This document shows positions 34,891 through 44,900 of a stretch of 64,000 nt of DNA, piece by piece (position 1 is the first letter of the stretch; every line of letters begins with the position of its first letter). The DNA is from Deltaproteobacteria bacterium (GTDB taxonomy: Bacteria; Myxococcota_A; UBA9160; UBA4427). Both the position numbers and the translations under genes were made by a program. The notes below the pieces were generated by a model. That model was not told the origin of the DNA. It did no database searches and was given only the letters and a program-made list of their open reading frames with translations. Location of the stretch: NCBI GenBank assembly GCA_016713665.1, contig JADJOR010000011.1:186001-250000 (forward strand), written 5' to 3'.

Positions 34891-35556
34891 ATGACTGCGA
34901 TTCGCTTCGGTTTGTTTGCCCTGGGCCTCGCCGCCTGCCTCGCTCCTTCTACGGGCCGCGCCGTGGACCTCGGCCTCGCCCCCTACGTCGAATACGACGC
35001 CGGCGTCACGTTCATGCGCAATCAGAACCTGACCCGCGCGAACCCGATCGGCCTGAACGGCAGCGTCCAGTCGAATACGGGCTTCAACGTCGGAGGGGCC
35101 GTCGGGACTCGCTTCCTCGAGCATTTCCGCAGCGAGATCAACGTCGGCTACCGGGAGAACCGGGTCGACGAGATCGGGATCCAGGCCGGCAACAACGACG
35201 GCAAGGGGACGCTGTCGATGATCCACGTCCTGTTCAACGCCTACGCCGAGTACGACTTCGATCTCGGTGTGATCCCCTACTTCGGGCTCGGCTTGGGCTA
35301 CGGCCAGGTGCGCATCGACGCCCACAACAAGGCCGATTCGCTCCAGATGGACGCGACGGACGACGCCTTCCTCTGGAACATCATGACCGGCATCAGCGTG
35401 CCGTTCTCGGACGTGACGGCGTTCAGCCTCGGCTATCGCTATCTCGCAACCGAGGACCTGAACTTCCGCGGCGACATCGCCGGGATCGGCGGTCGCCAGA
35501 TCGACAGCGAGTACGACGCCCACGAGCTCGTCTTCGGCATCCGCTACTCCTTCTGA
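34891..35556 (+). CDS. OmpW/P44-like outer-membrane beta-barrel protein
   Basis: A 221-residue small outer-membrane barrel. A signal peptide (about 1-24) ends in TGRA-VD. Alternating amphipathic strands follow (PYVEYDAGVTF, NVGGAVGTRF, INVGYRENRV, IPYFGLGLGYGQV), and the protein closes in the C-terminal aromatic strand LVFGIRYSF that is recognised by BAM. Its TGA stop coincides with the tip of an inverted repeat of the adjacent IS element. GGGAGA lies before the ATG. Function is unknown; such proteins act as small pores or surface antigens. Confidence 0.88.
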   Translation: MTAIRFGLFALGLAACLAPSTGRAVDLGLAPYVEYDAGVTFMRNQNLTRANPIGLNGSVQSNTGFNVGGAVGTRFLEHFRSEINVGYRENRVDEIGIQAGNNDGKGTLSMIHVLFNAYAEYDFDLGVIPYFGLGLGYGQVRIDAHNKADSLQMDATDDAFLWNIMTGISVPFSDVTAFSLGYRYLATEDLNFRGDIAGIGGRQIDSEYDAHELVFGIRYSF

Positions 35557-36724
35557 GACGTGGACAGAAGAATGCACCTCCTACCGACGTAACGGTTCGC
35601 CGTTCGGCTGATCCACCCGTCGATTTACCTAGACCGCATACTTCGCCCGATGCGACACAGCGGGCGATCGCCCGCGTCGGGATCCGACCGAAGTAGCACT
35701 CCCAGAGCCAACCCCGGTCGGGCAGGACCTGCTCCGGGAACAACCGCTCCTGAAGAATTGCCCGCGCCGTGAGCGCCTCGCCAATCAGCCCCAACGCCAT
35801 CGCTGGCGTCCCGAGCCGCCGGTTCTCCGATCGCCCCTTCATGTAGTTGCGCCACACCCCCCACACCGCCAGCCGATACAGCGCCGACTGACGCCGCTTC
35901 GAGAACGCGATCGTCTCCCGCTTGTGGTTCGCGCTGCTGTGTCGGATCAGCAGGTCCGACAAGTTCACCGGGAAGAGCGGATTGCGCGTCGTACGCGCCG
36001 CCTTCGAGCTCGTCCGCTCGTGCAGAATCGTCCGGTCCCGAAGCCGCGCGATGGCCCGGACGTAGGCCGGGTGCTCGTCGCTTCGCAGCACGACCTCCGC
36101 TCGCGATGGAATCACCCGCCGCAGGAGTGCCTCGACTCGCTTGCGGGTCGCATCCGGATCAGGTCGGCCGAATCGCCTCTCGAGCACAGCGCGCCTCATC
36201 CGCTGAGCGGGCCGCATCGTCCCACTCCGTCGCAGCTCGACGTCGTTGAAGCCGTAGACGAAGAGCGAAGGCCCGACGACGAGGTTCACGTCCATGGGCC
36301 AGTACTGGCTGTGTTCGAAGGTCCTGAACCCGTCGAGGACGAGGGGCTCAGTGGGCGTGGTCCTGGGGCGGAGGCGTTCGTGGAAGAGGAGACAGTGGCG
36401 GCCGAGGCGGTCGGAGAGGGTGCGGATGGTCGAGTGGGAGACTCGGTGTTCGCGGGCGATCTGGCGCAGGGCGGAGCAGGCGACGAGACGATGGAAGACG
36501 AGCTCGAGGAGCCTGGGGCGCTTCAGCCAGTAGGTCGTCGCGAAGGTCTGTGAACTGAAGTAGCGGCCACACTGTGAACAGCGGTAGCGCTGGATGCGGT
36601 GGGGGGGCTGGCTGCGCGGGTAGAAGCCTTTGCGCTGGAAGCGCCAGGTGGTTGGATCCGTTCGGGAATCACAGTCGGGGTTGGGACAGAAGGGGGGCCG
36701 GCGGAGGAAGGTGAGGTTCGACAT
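35423..36724 (-). CDS. DDE-type transposase with InsA-like zinc ribbon
   Basis: Up to 433 residues. The N-terminus has a zinc ribbon (CPNPDC, then CSQCGRYF) and a helix-turn-helix (ALRQIAREHRVSHSTIRTL) as in IS1 InsA. The catalytic core has candidate acidic residues in LVLDGFRTF, LRSDEHPAYV and NYMKGRSE. Conserved sequence ends near GRIPTRAIARC (about 35660). No stop codon occurs before the left inverted repeat, so the frame runs through it and ends only inside the flanking OmpW-like gene on the opposite strand. The last 45 or so residues are therefore host-derived and probably irrelevant. Activity is uncertain. Confidence 0.75.
   Translation of the reverse strand: MSNLTFLRRPPFCPNPDCDSRTDPTTWRFQRKGFYPRSQPPHRIQRYRCSQCGRYFSSQTFATTYWLKRPRLLELVFHRLVACSALRQIAREHRVSHSTIRTLSDRLGRHCLLFHERLRPRTTPTEPLVLDGFRTFEHSQYWPMDVNLVVGPSLFVYGFNDVELRRSGTMRPAQRMRRAVLERRFGRPDPDATRKRVEALLRRVIPSRAEVVLRSDEHPAYVRAIARLRDRTILHERTSSKAARTTRNPLFPVNLSDLLIRHSSANHKRETIAFSKRRQSALYRLAVWGVWRNYMKGRSENRRLGTPAMALGLIGEALTARAILQERLFPEQVLPDRGWLWECYFGRIPTRAIARCVASGEVCGLGKSTGGSAERRTVTSVGGAFFCPRLRRSSGCRRRARGRRTRCRSGDRRSRRCRRGSSGPRLRDSDSRG
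35550..35578. repeat. Left terminal inverted repeat of the IS element
   Basis: The 29-nt sequence starts at the last Phe codon of the OmpW-like gene, runs through its TGA stop and ends in GAAGAATGCACC. It is the reverse complement of 36753-36781 with one mismatch. The 25 bases from the TGA inward are taken as the IS end. Confidence 0.85.
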
Positions 36725-36777
36725 GAACTCCGACTACGCAGGGATCGTGCCGGGTGCATTCTTCGGTCCACGTCTCA
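35554..36777. mobile_element. IS element with 25-bp terminal inverted repeats (IS1/IS1595-like)
   Basis: A 1,224-bp element bounded by inverted repeats that match at 24 of 25 bases (ends TGAGACGTGGAC and GTCCACGTCTCA). It carries one transposase gene on the minus strand starting 53 bp from the right tip. No clear target-site duplication flanks it. It separates two convergent outer-membrane protein genes, and both of their stop codons lie in the repeat tips. Confidence 0.8.
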
Positions 36778-36781
36778 GAAG
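36753..36781. repeat. Right terminal inverted repeat of the IS element
   Basis: Begins GGTGCATTCTTC and ends across the TCA that is the minus-strand stop codon of the DUF5916 gene. It is the reverse complement of 35550-35578 with one mismatch. Confidence 0.85.
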
Positions 36782-39153
36782 CGGAAAGTCCAGCGCAGCT
36801 TCGCCACGGGCCGCGTCCTGCGGACACGAAAGTCGCCCGGCGTCGCGTCGAAGTCCTGGCCGACCACGACGAAGAACTCCCGGCCGGGCGTGATGATCCA
36901 TCGCAGCCGCGACTGGGCCGAGAGCCCGTTCGAGAGGTTGTCGTACTGGGCCAGGGTGCTCCACGAGATCTCTGTGTTGAAGGCGATCTGGAGCCGCACG
37001 CGGACGAGCCGCGTGTTGAAGTTCGTGTGCCGGCGGAAGGGTTCGTCCGCATCGGCCGTGCAATCCGCCGTCCCGATCGTCGAGCCCTTGCAGGCATCGA
37101 AGCCCCAGAAGAAGCGCTCGTCGTACTCGACCGACATCAGCCAGTGCTTGTTGGGCCGCCACTCGATGAGCGGCGCGATCCGTGCCCCCGCGCCGTCGTA
37201 GAAGCTGCCGACCGCCGTCGTCCACTTGACGCGGAACGGGCGGGCCAGGCTCATCGTGTATTCCACGAGACCGCTGTAGCCGTGGTATTCGTCGGGCACG
37301 ACGCCGATGTGGCTCGTCAGGAAGAATGGGCGCGGCACGTTGTCGAAGAGATAGATGAACTTGACCTCGAAGAGGTCTTCGACCTGGGACGTGATCTTGA
37401 TCGGTGAGAAGTTGAAGGCCGCCGTTTCCGGGACGTCGTCGCGGTCGGTGAAGAGATTCGCCGTCGTCAGGATGTCCCAGGTCCGGAATGCCCCGGTTTG
37501 CCTCCGGAAGCGGTAGCGATATTCGCCCTCGTAGCCCCGCACGTCGGTCCGGTTGACGAAGGCGAGGGCCGGGTCGTAGCCCTTCTGGAACTCCTTGTAC
37601 TTGAGCTTCCAGTTGATCCGATCGTTGGGATAGACGATCGAGCCGCCGAACGCCGACGAGCGATCGCCGTACTCGTTGCCCTTGAAGTCCTGCTGGATCC
37701 AGCCGTTGACCGAGAACGAGCGATCCTTGATCAGCCGGCTGCTGCGGAAGTTGAAGTCGGCGCCGGCGAGCAGGTTCTCGTCGTCGGAGGCGGGATCGCC
37801 GTGGGTCACGATCATGCCGACCGCCGACTCGTTGAAGACGGTGCGCGAGACGCGGGCGACGGCGAGATTCGTGTCGCCGAAGCCCTCGTTGCCGTCCTGC
37901 TGAACGTCGAGGAGCCCGATCCGGTAGCGGCCGACGCGGCCCGTGACCCGGCCGCCGCCGAGCAGGCGGATCCCCTGAACGTCGTCATCGAGGCCGACCC
38001 GGCGCGAGAAGAACGGAATGCCGTTCTCGTTCTCGAGGCCGCCGAAATCGAAGAGCCCCTTCTCGCGCAGGAAGAACTCCCGCTTTTCGGGGAAGAAGAG
38101 CGCGAAGCGCGTCAGGTTGACCTGCGTGTCGTCGACCTCGGTCTGGGCGAAGTCGGTATTGGCCGTGACCGACGCGGTCACCGAAGGCAGCACCCGGTAG
38201 AAGGCATCGAAGGACGGCTCGGTGATCAGCTTGTCGCGGTTCTCGAGCTCGTCGTGGAGGCCGCCGACCGACATCGACGGCACCGCGTCGAGGCCGATGC
38301 CCGTCCGCGCGACGCTCATGCCATGGAGGTCGCCGGCCTGCGCGACGTTGACCGACAGACGCTGCACCGTCGGGTCCGCCCAGCGATCGTCCTCGTTGTT
38401 GCGCCGGATGCGCCGGGAGAGGTTGAGCCCCCAGGTATCCTGGCCCTCGACGAAGCCCAGGGTCTTGAACGGGATCGCCAGCTCCGCTCGCCAGCCGGTC
38501 TCGTCGATCACCGCCGCCGCATACCAGATCCCGTCCCAGTTCTCCTCGAAGAGGTCGCCCTCGAAGGTCCCGTCGCGGCGGCCGCCGACCGGATTGACCT
38601 GGAAGAAGTAGCCGCTGCGATGGTCGTGGAAGGTGTCGAGGATGACGTTGAAGTTGTCGTCGTAGAAGAACATCTCCGAGCGCGCCATCCGATTGACGAC
38701 GATCTCGTCGGGCTCGGGATCGAAGGCGTGGACCGACACGAAGAGCGTGTCGCCGTCGGTCAGGATGCGGATCTCGGTCCGGAAGCTCGGCGGGGCGCCC
38801 ATCTTGGGCTCGACCTGGGTCAGGTCCGAGATGACCTCGGCCCGCTGCCAGACCGCGTCGGAGAGATCCGCGTCGACGACCGGGGCCTCCTCGACGAGCA
38901 CGGCGGTCGTCTCGGGCACGATGCCGAGCTCAACCGCCCGTGCCGCCCGCGGCAGCAGCCCGGCGACGAGGCCGAAGAGCAGGATGCATGCGACGGATGA
39001 GACGGCACCCAAGGAGGCGGCCATGGATGCGGCCATGGATGCGGCGAGAATCGACGCTCGCTGCGCTCGAAGCCCGGCGCGGGACCGCGCGGCGGTATGC
39101 CCCGCGCGATGATTCGAATCCCGCCCCCGCCGCAACGCCTTCCCCTTCCGCAC
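36775..39153 (-). CDS. DUF5916 outer-membrane protein with CBM9-like domain
   Basis: A 792-residue (or about 750-residue) exported protein. After a signal peptide ending in AARA-VE, residues about 75-270 form a carbohydrate-binding family 9-like domain (DADLSDAVWQRAEVISDL, WRAELAIPFKTLGF). The rest is a large DUF5916 beta-barrel with strand signatures such as FARTxxDFAQTEVDDTQVNL, FFPEKREFFLREKGLF and a terminal LRWTFRF. It belongs to a family often found near proteolysis or glycan-use genes, but no function is proven. Starts at 39153, 39036 or 39024 are possible; the last two are twin ATGs made by a 12-bp duplication and fit the signal peptide better. Confidence 0.87.
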   Translation of the reverse strand: MRKGKALRRGRDSNHRAGHTAARSRAGLRAQRASILAASMAASMAASLGAVSSVACILLFGLVAGLLPRAARAVELGIVPETTAVLVEEAPVVDADLSDAVWQRAEVISDLTQVEPKMGAPPSFRTEIRILTDGDTLFVSVHAFDPEPDEIVVNRMARSEMFFYDDNFNVILDTFHDHRSGYFFQVNPVGGRRDGTFEGDLFEENWDGIWYAAAVIDETGWRAELAIPFKTLGFVEGQDTWGLNLSRRIRRNNEDDRWADPTVQRLSVNVAQAGDLHGMSVARTGIGLDAVPSMSVGGLHDELENRDKLITEPSFDAFYRVLPSVTASVTANTDFAQTEVDDTQVNLTRFALFFPEKREFFLREKGLFDFGGLENENGIPFFSRRVGLDDDVQGIRLLGGGRVTGRVGRYRIGLLDVQQDGNEGFGDTNLAVARVSRTVFNESAVGMIVTHGDPASDDENLLAGADFNFRSSRLIKDRSFSVNGWIQQDFKGNEYGDRSSAFGGSIVYPNDRINWKLKYKEFQKGYDPALAFVNRTDVRGYEGEYRYRFRRQTGAFRTWDILTTANLFTDRDDVPETAAFNFSPIKITSQVEDLFEVKFIYLFDNVPRPFFLTSHIGVVPDEYHGYSGLVEYTMSLARPFRVKWTTAVGSFYDGAGARIAPLIEWRPNKHWLMSVEYDERFFWGFDACKGSTIGTADCTADADEPFRRHTNFNTRLVRVRLQIAFNTEISWSTLAQYDNLSNGLSAQSRLRWIITPGREFFVVVGQDFDATPGDFRVRRTRPVAKLRWTFRF
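39017..39045. repeat. 12-bp tandem duplication GCGGCCATGGAT
   Basis: Two perfect copies and a partial third at the 5' end of the DUF5916 gene. On the minus strand each copy carries an in-frame ATG, giving two start candidates four codons apart. Confidence 0.85.
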
Positions 39154-39225
39154 CGTCGAAACGCGACGCCTCTCGCCGTCCGACGGTATCGCGCAGGGGG
39201 ACGCGCGCCATCGCGGCGCGTGGCG

Positions 39226-39627
39226 TCATCCGCCGACGAGCACCTTCCGGGCGTGCTCCGTATCCATGTACTCCTTCCACTCGAGGACCTTGCCGTCCCG
39301 GGCGCGCATCAGGAAATGGTATTCCTGGCGGTATTCGTCGCCGCGAAAGGTCGTCCCGCGGCTCGTCGCCTCGATCGCGACCCGATCGCCCTCGGCCGTC
39401 ATGGCCTTGATCTCGAAGCGCAGGCCCTTCGGAAACAGATCGAGCACCGCCGGCATGCCCGCGACCGCCGCGGCCTTGTCCCCGGTCCCGCTGAACGGCA
39501 ACGAGCCCGTCACCCAGATCTGGAAATCGTCCGCGTAATTCGCCTTCACCCACGCCACGTCGGCGCGGGTCAACGCATCCACCATCTGGCGCGCGAGCGC
39601 CTTGTTCTCTTCTTCCTGCTTGCCCAT
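39226..39627 (-). CDS. NTF2-like / SnoaL-like protein
   Basis: A 133-residue cone-fold protein (ALARQMVDALTRADVAWVKANYADDFQIWVTG, split here as ALARQMVDALTRADVAWVK and NYADDFQIWVTG; then TFRGDEYRQEYHFLMRARDGKVLEWKEYMDT in part as YRQEYHFLMRARDGKVLEWK). The pattern of a central dimer helix and Tyr/Asp pocket residues fits limonene-epoxide-hydrolase and ketosteroid-isomerase-like families. It lies just upstream, on the minus strand, of DUF5916 and downstream of an amidohydrolase, so it may take part in breakdown of a small cyclic or acyl substrate. The reaction is unassigned. Confidence 0.85.
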   Translation of the reverse strand: MGKQEEENKALARQMVDALTRADVAWVKANYADDFQIWVTGSLPFSGTGDKAAAVAGMPAVLDLFPKGLRFEIKAMTAEGDRVAIEATSRGTTFRGDEYRQEYHFLMRARDGKVLEWKEYMDTEHARKVLVGG

Positions 39628-39685
39628 GCGTGCTCGTCCCTTCCTCGTCCTGCTCTCGTTTCCGCCCGTGCCCGCGCCGCGCGGG

Positions 39686-41392
39686 CTAGCTCGCGGTCGC
39701 GCCGCGGCGCAGCAGCCGTCCCGGCAGCGCCCCGGTGTGGACCCCGTCGCGCAGCAGGATCTCGCCGGCGACCACCGTCGCCGCGATGCCCCGCGCCTTC
39801 TGGACGAGCCTTCGCGCTCCGCCCGGCAGGTCGTACTCCATGCGCGGAATCTCCGGGCCGACCGTCTTCGGATCGAAGACGACGAGGTCGGCGGCGAAGC
39901 CTTCTCGCACCCGTCCGCGATTCTCGAAACCGAACGCGGCCGCCGGCCGGCCCGTCAGCCAGTGGACGGCCTCCTCGAGTCCGACCTTCTGTTCGCGACG
40001 GACCCAATGCCCCAGCAGATGGGTCGCGATCGAGCAGTCCGAGATCTGCGAGACGTGGGCACCCGCGTCGGAGAAGGTCGTCAAGGCGTTCGGGTGTCTC
40101 ATCAGCGCGAGCACGTTGTCGGAGTCCTCGTTCGCGATCGCCTGCAGGAAGATCTGCGAGAAGTCCGACGCGAGGGCGATCTCGATCATGAGCGCGACCG
40201 GATCCTTGCCCTGCGCCCGAGCGAGCTCGCCGAGACAGCGATGCGGCCCCATCGGGTCCTCCATCAGGAAGACCCAGTCGAAATCGGGCTTGCGGGCCTC
40301 GGCGCCGATGGCATTGCCGTAGGGGCCATGGTGGGCCTCATGGACGAGCTTCGCGACGAACGCCGGGTCGCGCAGCGCCTGCTTCTGCTCGGCCAGGGAT
40401 TTCGCGCGCAGCTGCGACCAGAGCGGAAGCCGATCGAAGGGCAGCTGACCCGTGAACGAGAGGATCACGTCGAAACGCCGGGAGTGGACCTGCGCGAAGA
40501 AGCGGCCGCCCGCCGCATTCACGCGCTCGACCGCGCCCGTCATCGAGCGCCAGCCTTCGGGGTTCTTCCGCCAGCTGCCGACGCCGAACATGAAGGTCGC
40601 GCCGGACTCGACGGCGAGCTTCTCGATGCGGCCGAAATACTCGGCCTGCTCCTCGAGCGTTCCCTGGGACTTCTCCTCGTTCGTGAGCTCGAAGATCCCG
40701 CCGGACTCGCCGGCGACCTTCACCAGCGCGCAGACCTCGTCCCAGCGCGCGAGCCGGCTCGCGACCGGTCGATCGTCGGAGGTCTGATGGTTGATCGAGC
40801 GCGAGGTCGTGAAGCCCATCGCCCCAGCCCGCATCCCCGCGCGCAGCTCGCGCTCCATGGCCTCGAGGTCGGCGGGCGTCGCCGGATCGGTGAACGCGCG
40901 CTCGCCCATCACGTAGGTCCGCAGCGCCGAATGGCCGACATAGCCCGAGTAGTTGATGCCCTTCGGCAGGCGATCGACGACGTCGAAGTATTCCGGGAAC
41001 GTCTCGAATCCCCAGTGGATCCCCTTCGCCATCGCCGCGGGCGAGATGTCCTCGGCGCGCTCGAGATTGCGCACGACGAGCTCCCGGGCATCGGGGCGGG
41101 AGGGCGCCAGCGTGAAGCCGCAATTGCCCATCACGACGGTCGTGATGCCGTGATACGAGCTGCAGGTCCCGAGCGCGTCCCAGTAGATCTGGGCGTCCAT
41201 GTGGGTATGGCCGTCGATGAAGCCGGGGGCGACGACGTGGCCCTCGGCGTCGAGGCTCTCCCGGGTCGCCTGCCCCGAAAGCGATCCGATTGCGGCGATC
41301 CGGCCGTCGGCGACGGCGACGTCCGCCCGTCGCGCCGCCGATCCCGTCCCGTCGACCAGCAGCCCGTTCCGAATCACGAGGTCGAAAGCCAT
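39686..41392 (-). CDS. Amidohydrolase, N-acyl-D-amino-acid deacylase type
   Basis: A 568-residue metal-dependent hydrolase, paralogous to the protein at 31768-33468. Key segments are LVIRNGLLVDGTGSAARRAD, the metal site FIDGHTHMDAQIYWD, GYVGHSALR, and TTFSDAGAHVSQISD, with the closing sandwich GALPGRLLRRG. The start ATG has GGAGGAA upstream; longer readings reach into the tRNA and are false. It is followed after 58 nt by the NTF2-like gene, probably in one transcript. The substrate is unknown; in this group annotated deacylase activity is rarely tested. Confidence 0.9.
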   Translation of the reverse strand: MAFDLVIRNGLLVDGTGSAARRADVAVADGRIAAIGSLSGQATRESLDAEGHVVAPGFIDGHTHMDAQIYWDALGTCSSYHGITTVVMGNCGFTLAPSRPDARELVVRNLERAEDISPAAMAKGIHWGFETFPEYFDVVDRLPKGINYSGYVGHSALRTYVMGERAFTDPATPADLEAMERELRAGMRAGAMGFTTSRSINHQTSDDRPVASRLARWDEVCALVKVAGESGGIFELTNEEKSQGTLEEQAEYFGRIEKLAVESGATFMFGVGSWRKNPEGWRSMTGAVERVNAAGGRFFAQVHSRRFDVILSFTGQLPFDRLPLWSQLRAKSLAEQKQALRDPAFVAKLVHEAHHGPYGNAIGAEARKPDFDWVFLMEDPMGPHRCLGELARAQGKDPVALMIEIALASDFSQIFLQAIANEDSDNVLALMRHPNALTTFSDAGAHVSQISDCSIATHLLGHWVRREQKVGLEEAVHWLTGRPAAAFGFENRGRVREGFAADLVVFDPKTVGPEIPRMEYDLPGGARRLVQKARGIAATVVAGEILLRDGVHTGALPGRLLRRGATAS

Positions 41393-41550
41393 GGCCCGTT
41401 CCTCCGCCGCGGTCGCCCTGCACGGAGAAGGAGTCTCGGCGGGCACCGCCTGGGCATGTTCTCGCGCGCGGGGCCCGCTGTCGAGGCGTCGAGCCTCTGC
41501 TAGCTTCCGCCCGCTCTCAGGCATCCGCCTCCCAGGCGGAACCGCCCCGC

Positions 41551-41627
41551 GCGCCGGTAGCTCAGCTGGATAGAGCATCAGGCTTCGAACCTGAGGGTCG
41601 GGGGTTCGAATCCCTCCCGGCGCGCCA
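41551..41627 (+). tRNA. tRNA-Arg (anticodon UCG)
   Basis: A 74-nt cloverleaf plus encoded CCA. The acceptor is GCGCCGG/CCGGCGC, the D-arm GCTC-AGCTGGATA-GAGC, the anticodon arm TCAGG-CTTCGAA-CCTGA and the T-arm GGGGG-TTCGAAT-CCCTC. UCG reads CGA/CGG. The 297 bp between it and the next gene hold no further RNA or protein that could be recognised. Confidence 0.97.
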
Positions 41628-41924
41628 CTGGATCCAATCCGTCGATCCGCGTCCCGACCGCCCTGCGGCGCCCCGCACCCGAGCCTGTCCCCCGTGCGTC
41701 GCCCGGATGTTAGGGCGAAGGCTCCGCGCTCCGAAGCCGCCGGGACCCGGCTCCCGCGAAGTCGCCGAAGAGCCCTGCCCAGCCGGGAAGTGACGCCGAG
41801 CCGTTGCGTCTCGCGGGACCGACGCCAAACTGTCCCAGTCCAAAGCCCCCGACGTTCTGGCCCCGGGACCTTCGTGCCAGCGCCCTTCCCTCCCCGCCTC
41901 ATCCCTCGCGACGGACCCCGAACC

Positions 41925-44900
41925 ATGACCCTCCCGCCCCGCTCGTCCTCGATCGTGCGCGCGCTCGCGCGGCTCGTCTCCTCCCTCTTCCTGCTGCTCA
42001 CGATCGCCCTCCCCGCCACCGCCCAGACCACGGGCCCGATCGCGTCCTGGGCCTTCAACGACGGCGTCGGCCTGAGCCTCGCCGACAGCTCGGGCAGCCG
42101 GACCGGGTCGATCGTCGGTGCGACCTGGACGGTCGGCCGCGCGGGCTCGGCCCTCGACTTCGCCGGCAGCGCCTGGGTCGATCTCGGCGATCTCGATCTG
42201 CCGGGATCGTTCACGGTCATGGCGTGGATCCAGACCCGGAGCCTCGAGACCGGAACCTGCGCCTCCCTCGTCATGAAGGCGCGCGATTACGGCTTCGAAG
42301 TCTGCGACGGGCGCCTCTATGCCGGCGTCGGCGACGGCAACGCGTTCACCGCCTACGTCTCCATCCCCCTGACCGCCGCGGATCTCGGCGTCTGGAAGCA
42401 CGTCGCGCTGACCTACGACGGGACGACGCTGCGCTTCTACGTGAACGGCGTGCTCGCTGCCTCGGCGCCGGGGGCCCACGTCCCGACGAACAATCCGCTC
42501 TACTTCGGTCGCTGGCCCTTCGACCAGTTCCTGGACGGCCTGATCGACGAGGTCCGCCTCTACGATCGTGCGCTCGCCGTCGCGGCGATCCAGACCGACA
42601 TGGTGACGCCGGTACCGCCGCCGAGCGCCTCGGGCGACCAGTTCACGAACGAGGTCGTCGTCGCCGGCCTGAACCTCCCGACCAACATCGTCTTCCTGCC
42701 CGACGGCAGCCTGCTGATCGGGGAGCTCGGCGGGACGATCCGGGTGCTCGCGCCCGGAGCCACGGCCCTCGAGCCGACGCCCTTCCTCGCGCTCACGAAC
42801 GTCGGCTCGACCAACGGCCAGCAGGGCCTGATGGACATCGAGCTCGATCCGGACTTCGCGACGAACGGCTTCTATTACGTCTTCTATACGCTGGGCACAC
42901 CCAATCGCGACCGCGTCTCGCGTTTCACGGCCAATGGCCGGTCGACGAGCCTCGCGACCGAGCTCGTGATCTACCAGGATCCGCTCGCGGCGAACGCGGA
43001 GCACCACGGTGGCGCGCTCGCCTTCCTGCCCGACGGCAAGCTCTACATCGCGACGGGCGAGCATTTCGATTCCGCCGCCGCCCAGGATCTCGCGAGTCCC
43101 CGCGGCAAGATCCTGCGCATCGACAAGGACGGCACGATCCCGACGGACAATCCGTTCTACGACGGCGCCGGTCCGAATCGCGACGACGTCTGGGCCCTCG
43201 GCCTTCGCAATCCCTACCGCGCCTCCTACGACGCGCTCTCGAACTCGCTCCTCATCGGAGACGTCGGCGGCAACGACTTCGCGACCGCCGTCGAGGAGGT
43301 CAACCGCGCTGCCGCCGGTGCGAATTTCGGCTGGCCGCTCTGCGAGGGTCCCTGCTCGCTGCCCGGCGTGACGAGCCCGCTCTACTCGTATCCCCATCTC
43401 GGACGGGACTCCGCGATCACGGGCGGCTTCATCTACCGCGGGACCCAGTTCCCCCCCGCCTATCGGGGCAACTACTTCTACGCCGACTACGCCCAGAACT
43501 GGATCCGCCGTCTGACCTTCGACGGGAACGGCAACGTCGTCCAGGCCCTCTTCTTCGAGCCTGCGGACGGCACGAACGACGGGCCCTACGGCGACATCGT
43601 GCATCTGACCGAGGGCCCGGACGGCGCGCTCTACTACGTCGACCTCGGTTATTCCGACACGACCGGGACCTTCGGCATCAGCCGGATCCGCCGGATCCGC
43701 TACATCCCGCCCGGCAACCAGCCGCCGGTCGTTGCCGCGAGCGCCTCGCCGACCTCGGGCCTCGCGCCGCTCGCCGTCGACTTCTCGAGCGTCGGCACCT
43801 CGGATCCCGAAGGTCAACCCCTGAGCTACCTCTGGAGCTTCGGCGACGGCTCGACCGCGGATACCCCCACCGCCGCCCATACCTACACGAGCTCCGGTCG
43901 CTACAGCGCGACCCTGACCGCCTCGGACGGGACGCTTTCGACGACCTCGACGACGATCCCGATCACCGTCGGCCAGCCCCCCGTCCCGACCATCAGCTTC
44001 CCCGCGACCAACTCGACCTTCCGCGCCGGTCAACAGGTCCTCTTCGGCGGCACCGCCACCGACGCCGAGGACGGCGTCCTGCCCCCGAGCGCCTTCAGCT
44101 GGTCGATCAACTTCCTCCACGCCGAGCACGTCCACCCCGCGACCCCCGAAAACGGAGTCACCGAGGGCTCCTTCGTCGTCCCGACCTCCGGCCACGACTA
44201 CTCGGGCGCGACGCGTTACGAGATCCGCCTGACCGTCACCGACTCGGACGGGCTGCAGTCGACCACCGCCGTGCTCGTCTATCCGGAAAAGGTCGACCTG
44301 ACCTTCACGACCCAGCCGACCGGGCTCGCGATCGACCTCGACGGCATCCGCCGCACGACGCCCTTCGTCCACGACTCGCTGATCGGCTTCGTGCATACCG
44401 TCGCGGCGGTCGATCAGACCGTGGGCGCGACGACCTACGCCTTCAGCGGCTGGTCCGACGGCGGCGCGCGCAGCCACGACGTCACGGTCCCGGCGACGCC
44501 CGGGACCTTCACGGCCTCGTTCGACACCACGACCGCCCAACAACCTCTCGGCTTCGCCCGCAGTCAGGGCGCGTCGAACGACGCGAACGGGACGACGCTC
44601 TCCGTCCCGCTCACGAACGTGCGGGCGGGTAGCCTGATCGTCGCCTACGCGAAGTGGGAGGGCGCCGCCGCGGGCTCGACGGTGACCCTCAGCGACGGAA
44701 CCAACACATTCACGGCCGACGCGGTCGGGAGCGCCGCGAACGGCGATCTCCACGGGCGCTTCTTCTACCTGCCGGCCTCGACCGCCTCGGGCAACGTGAC
44801 CTATACGGCGACCTGGAGCGCGGCGCGCCCCTATCGCCGCCTGCTCGTCTACGAGTACGCCTACAGCGGGGGCAGCGTCGGCTTCGACGCGTCGAGCCGT

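Noticed and set aside
33108..35696. An 862-codon plus-strand open frame crossing the amidohydrolase, XRE, SDR and OmpW-like genes.
   Set aside because: Arg/Pro-rich composition and passage through several well-supported genes mark it as a shadow frame.
35550..36781. The 29-bp inverted repeat as a transcription terminator hairpin.
   Set aside because: The halves are about 1.2 kb apart and flank a transposase gene, so terminal repeats of a mobile element explain them better.
27682..41627. The two tRNA-Arg genes as borders of a genomic island.
   Set aside because: No integrase or duplicated tRNA 3' end was seen near either, and composition does not visibly change between them.
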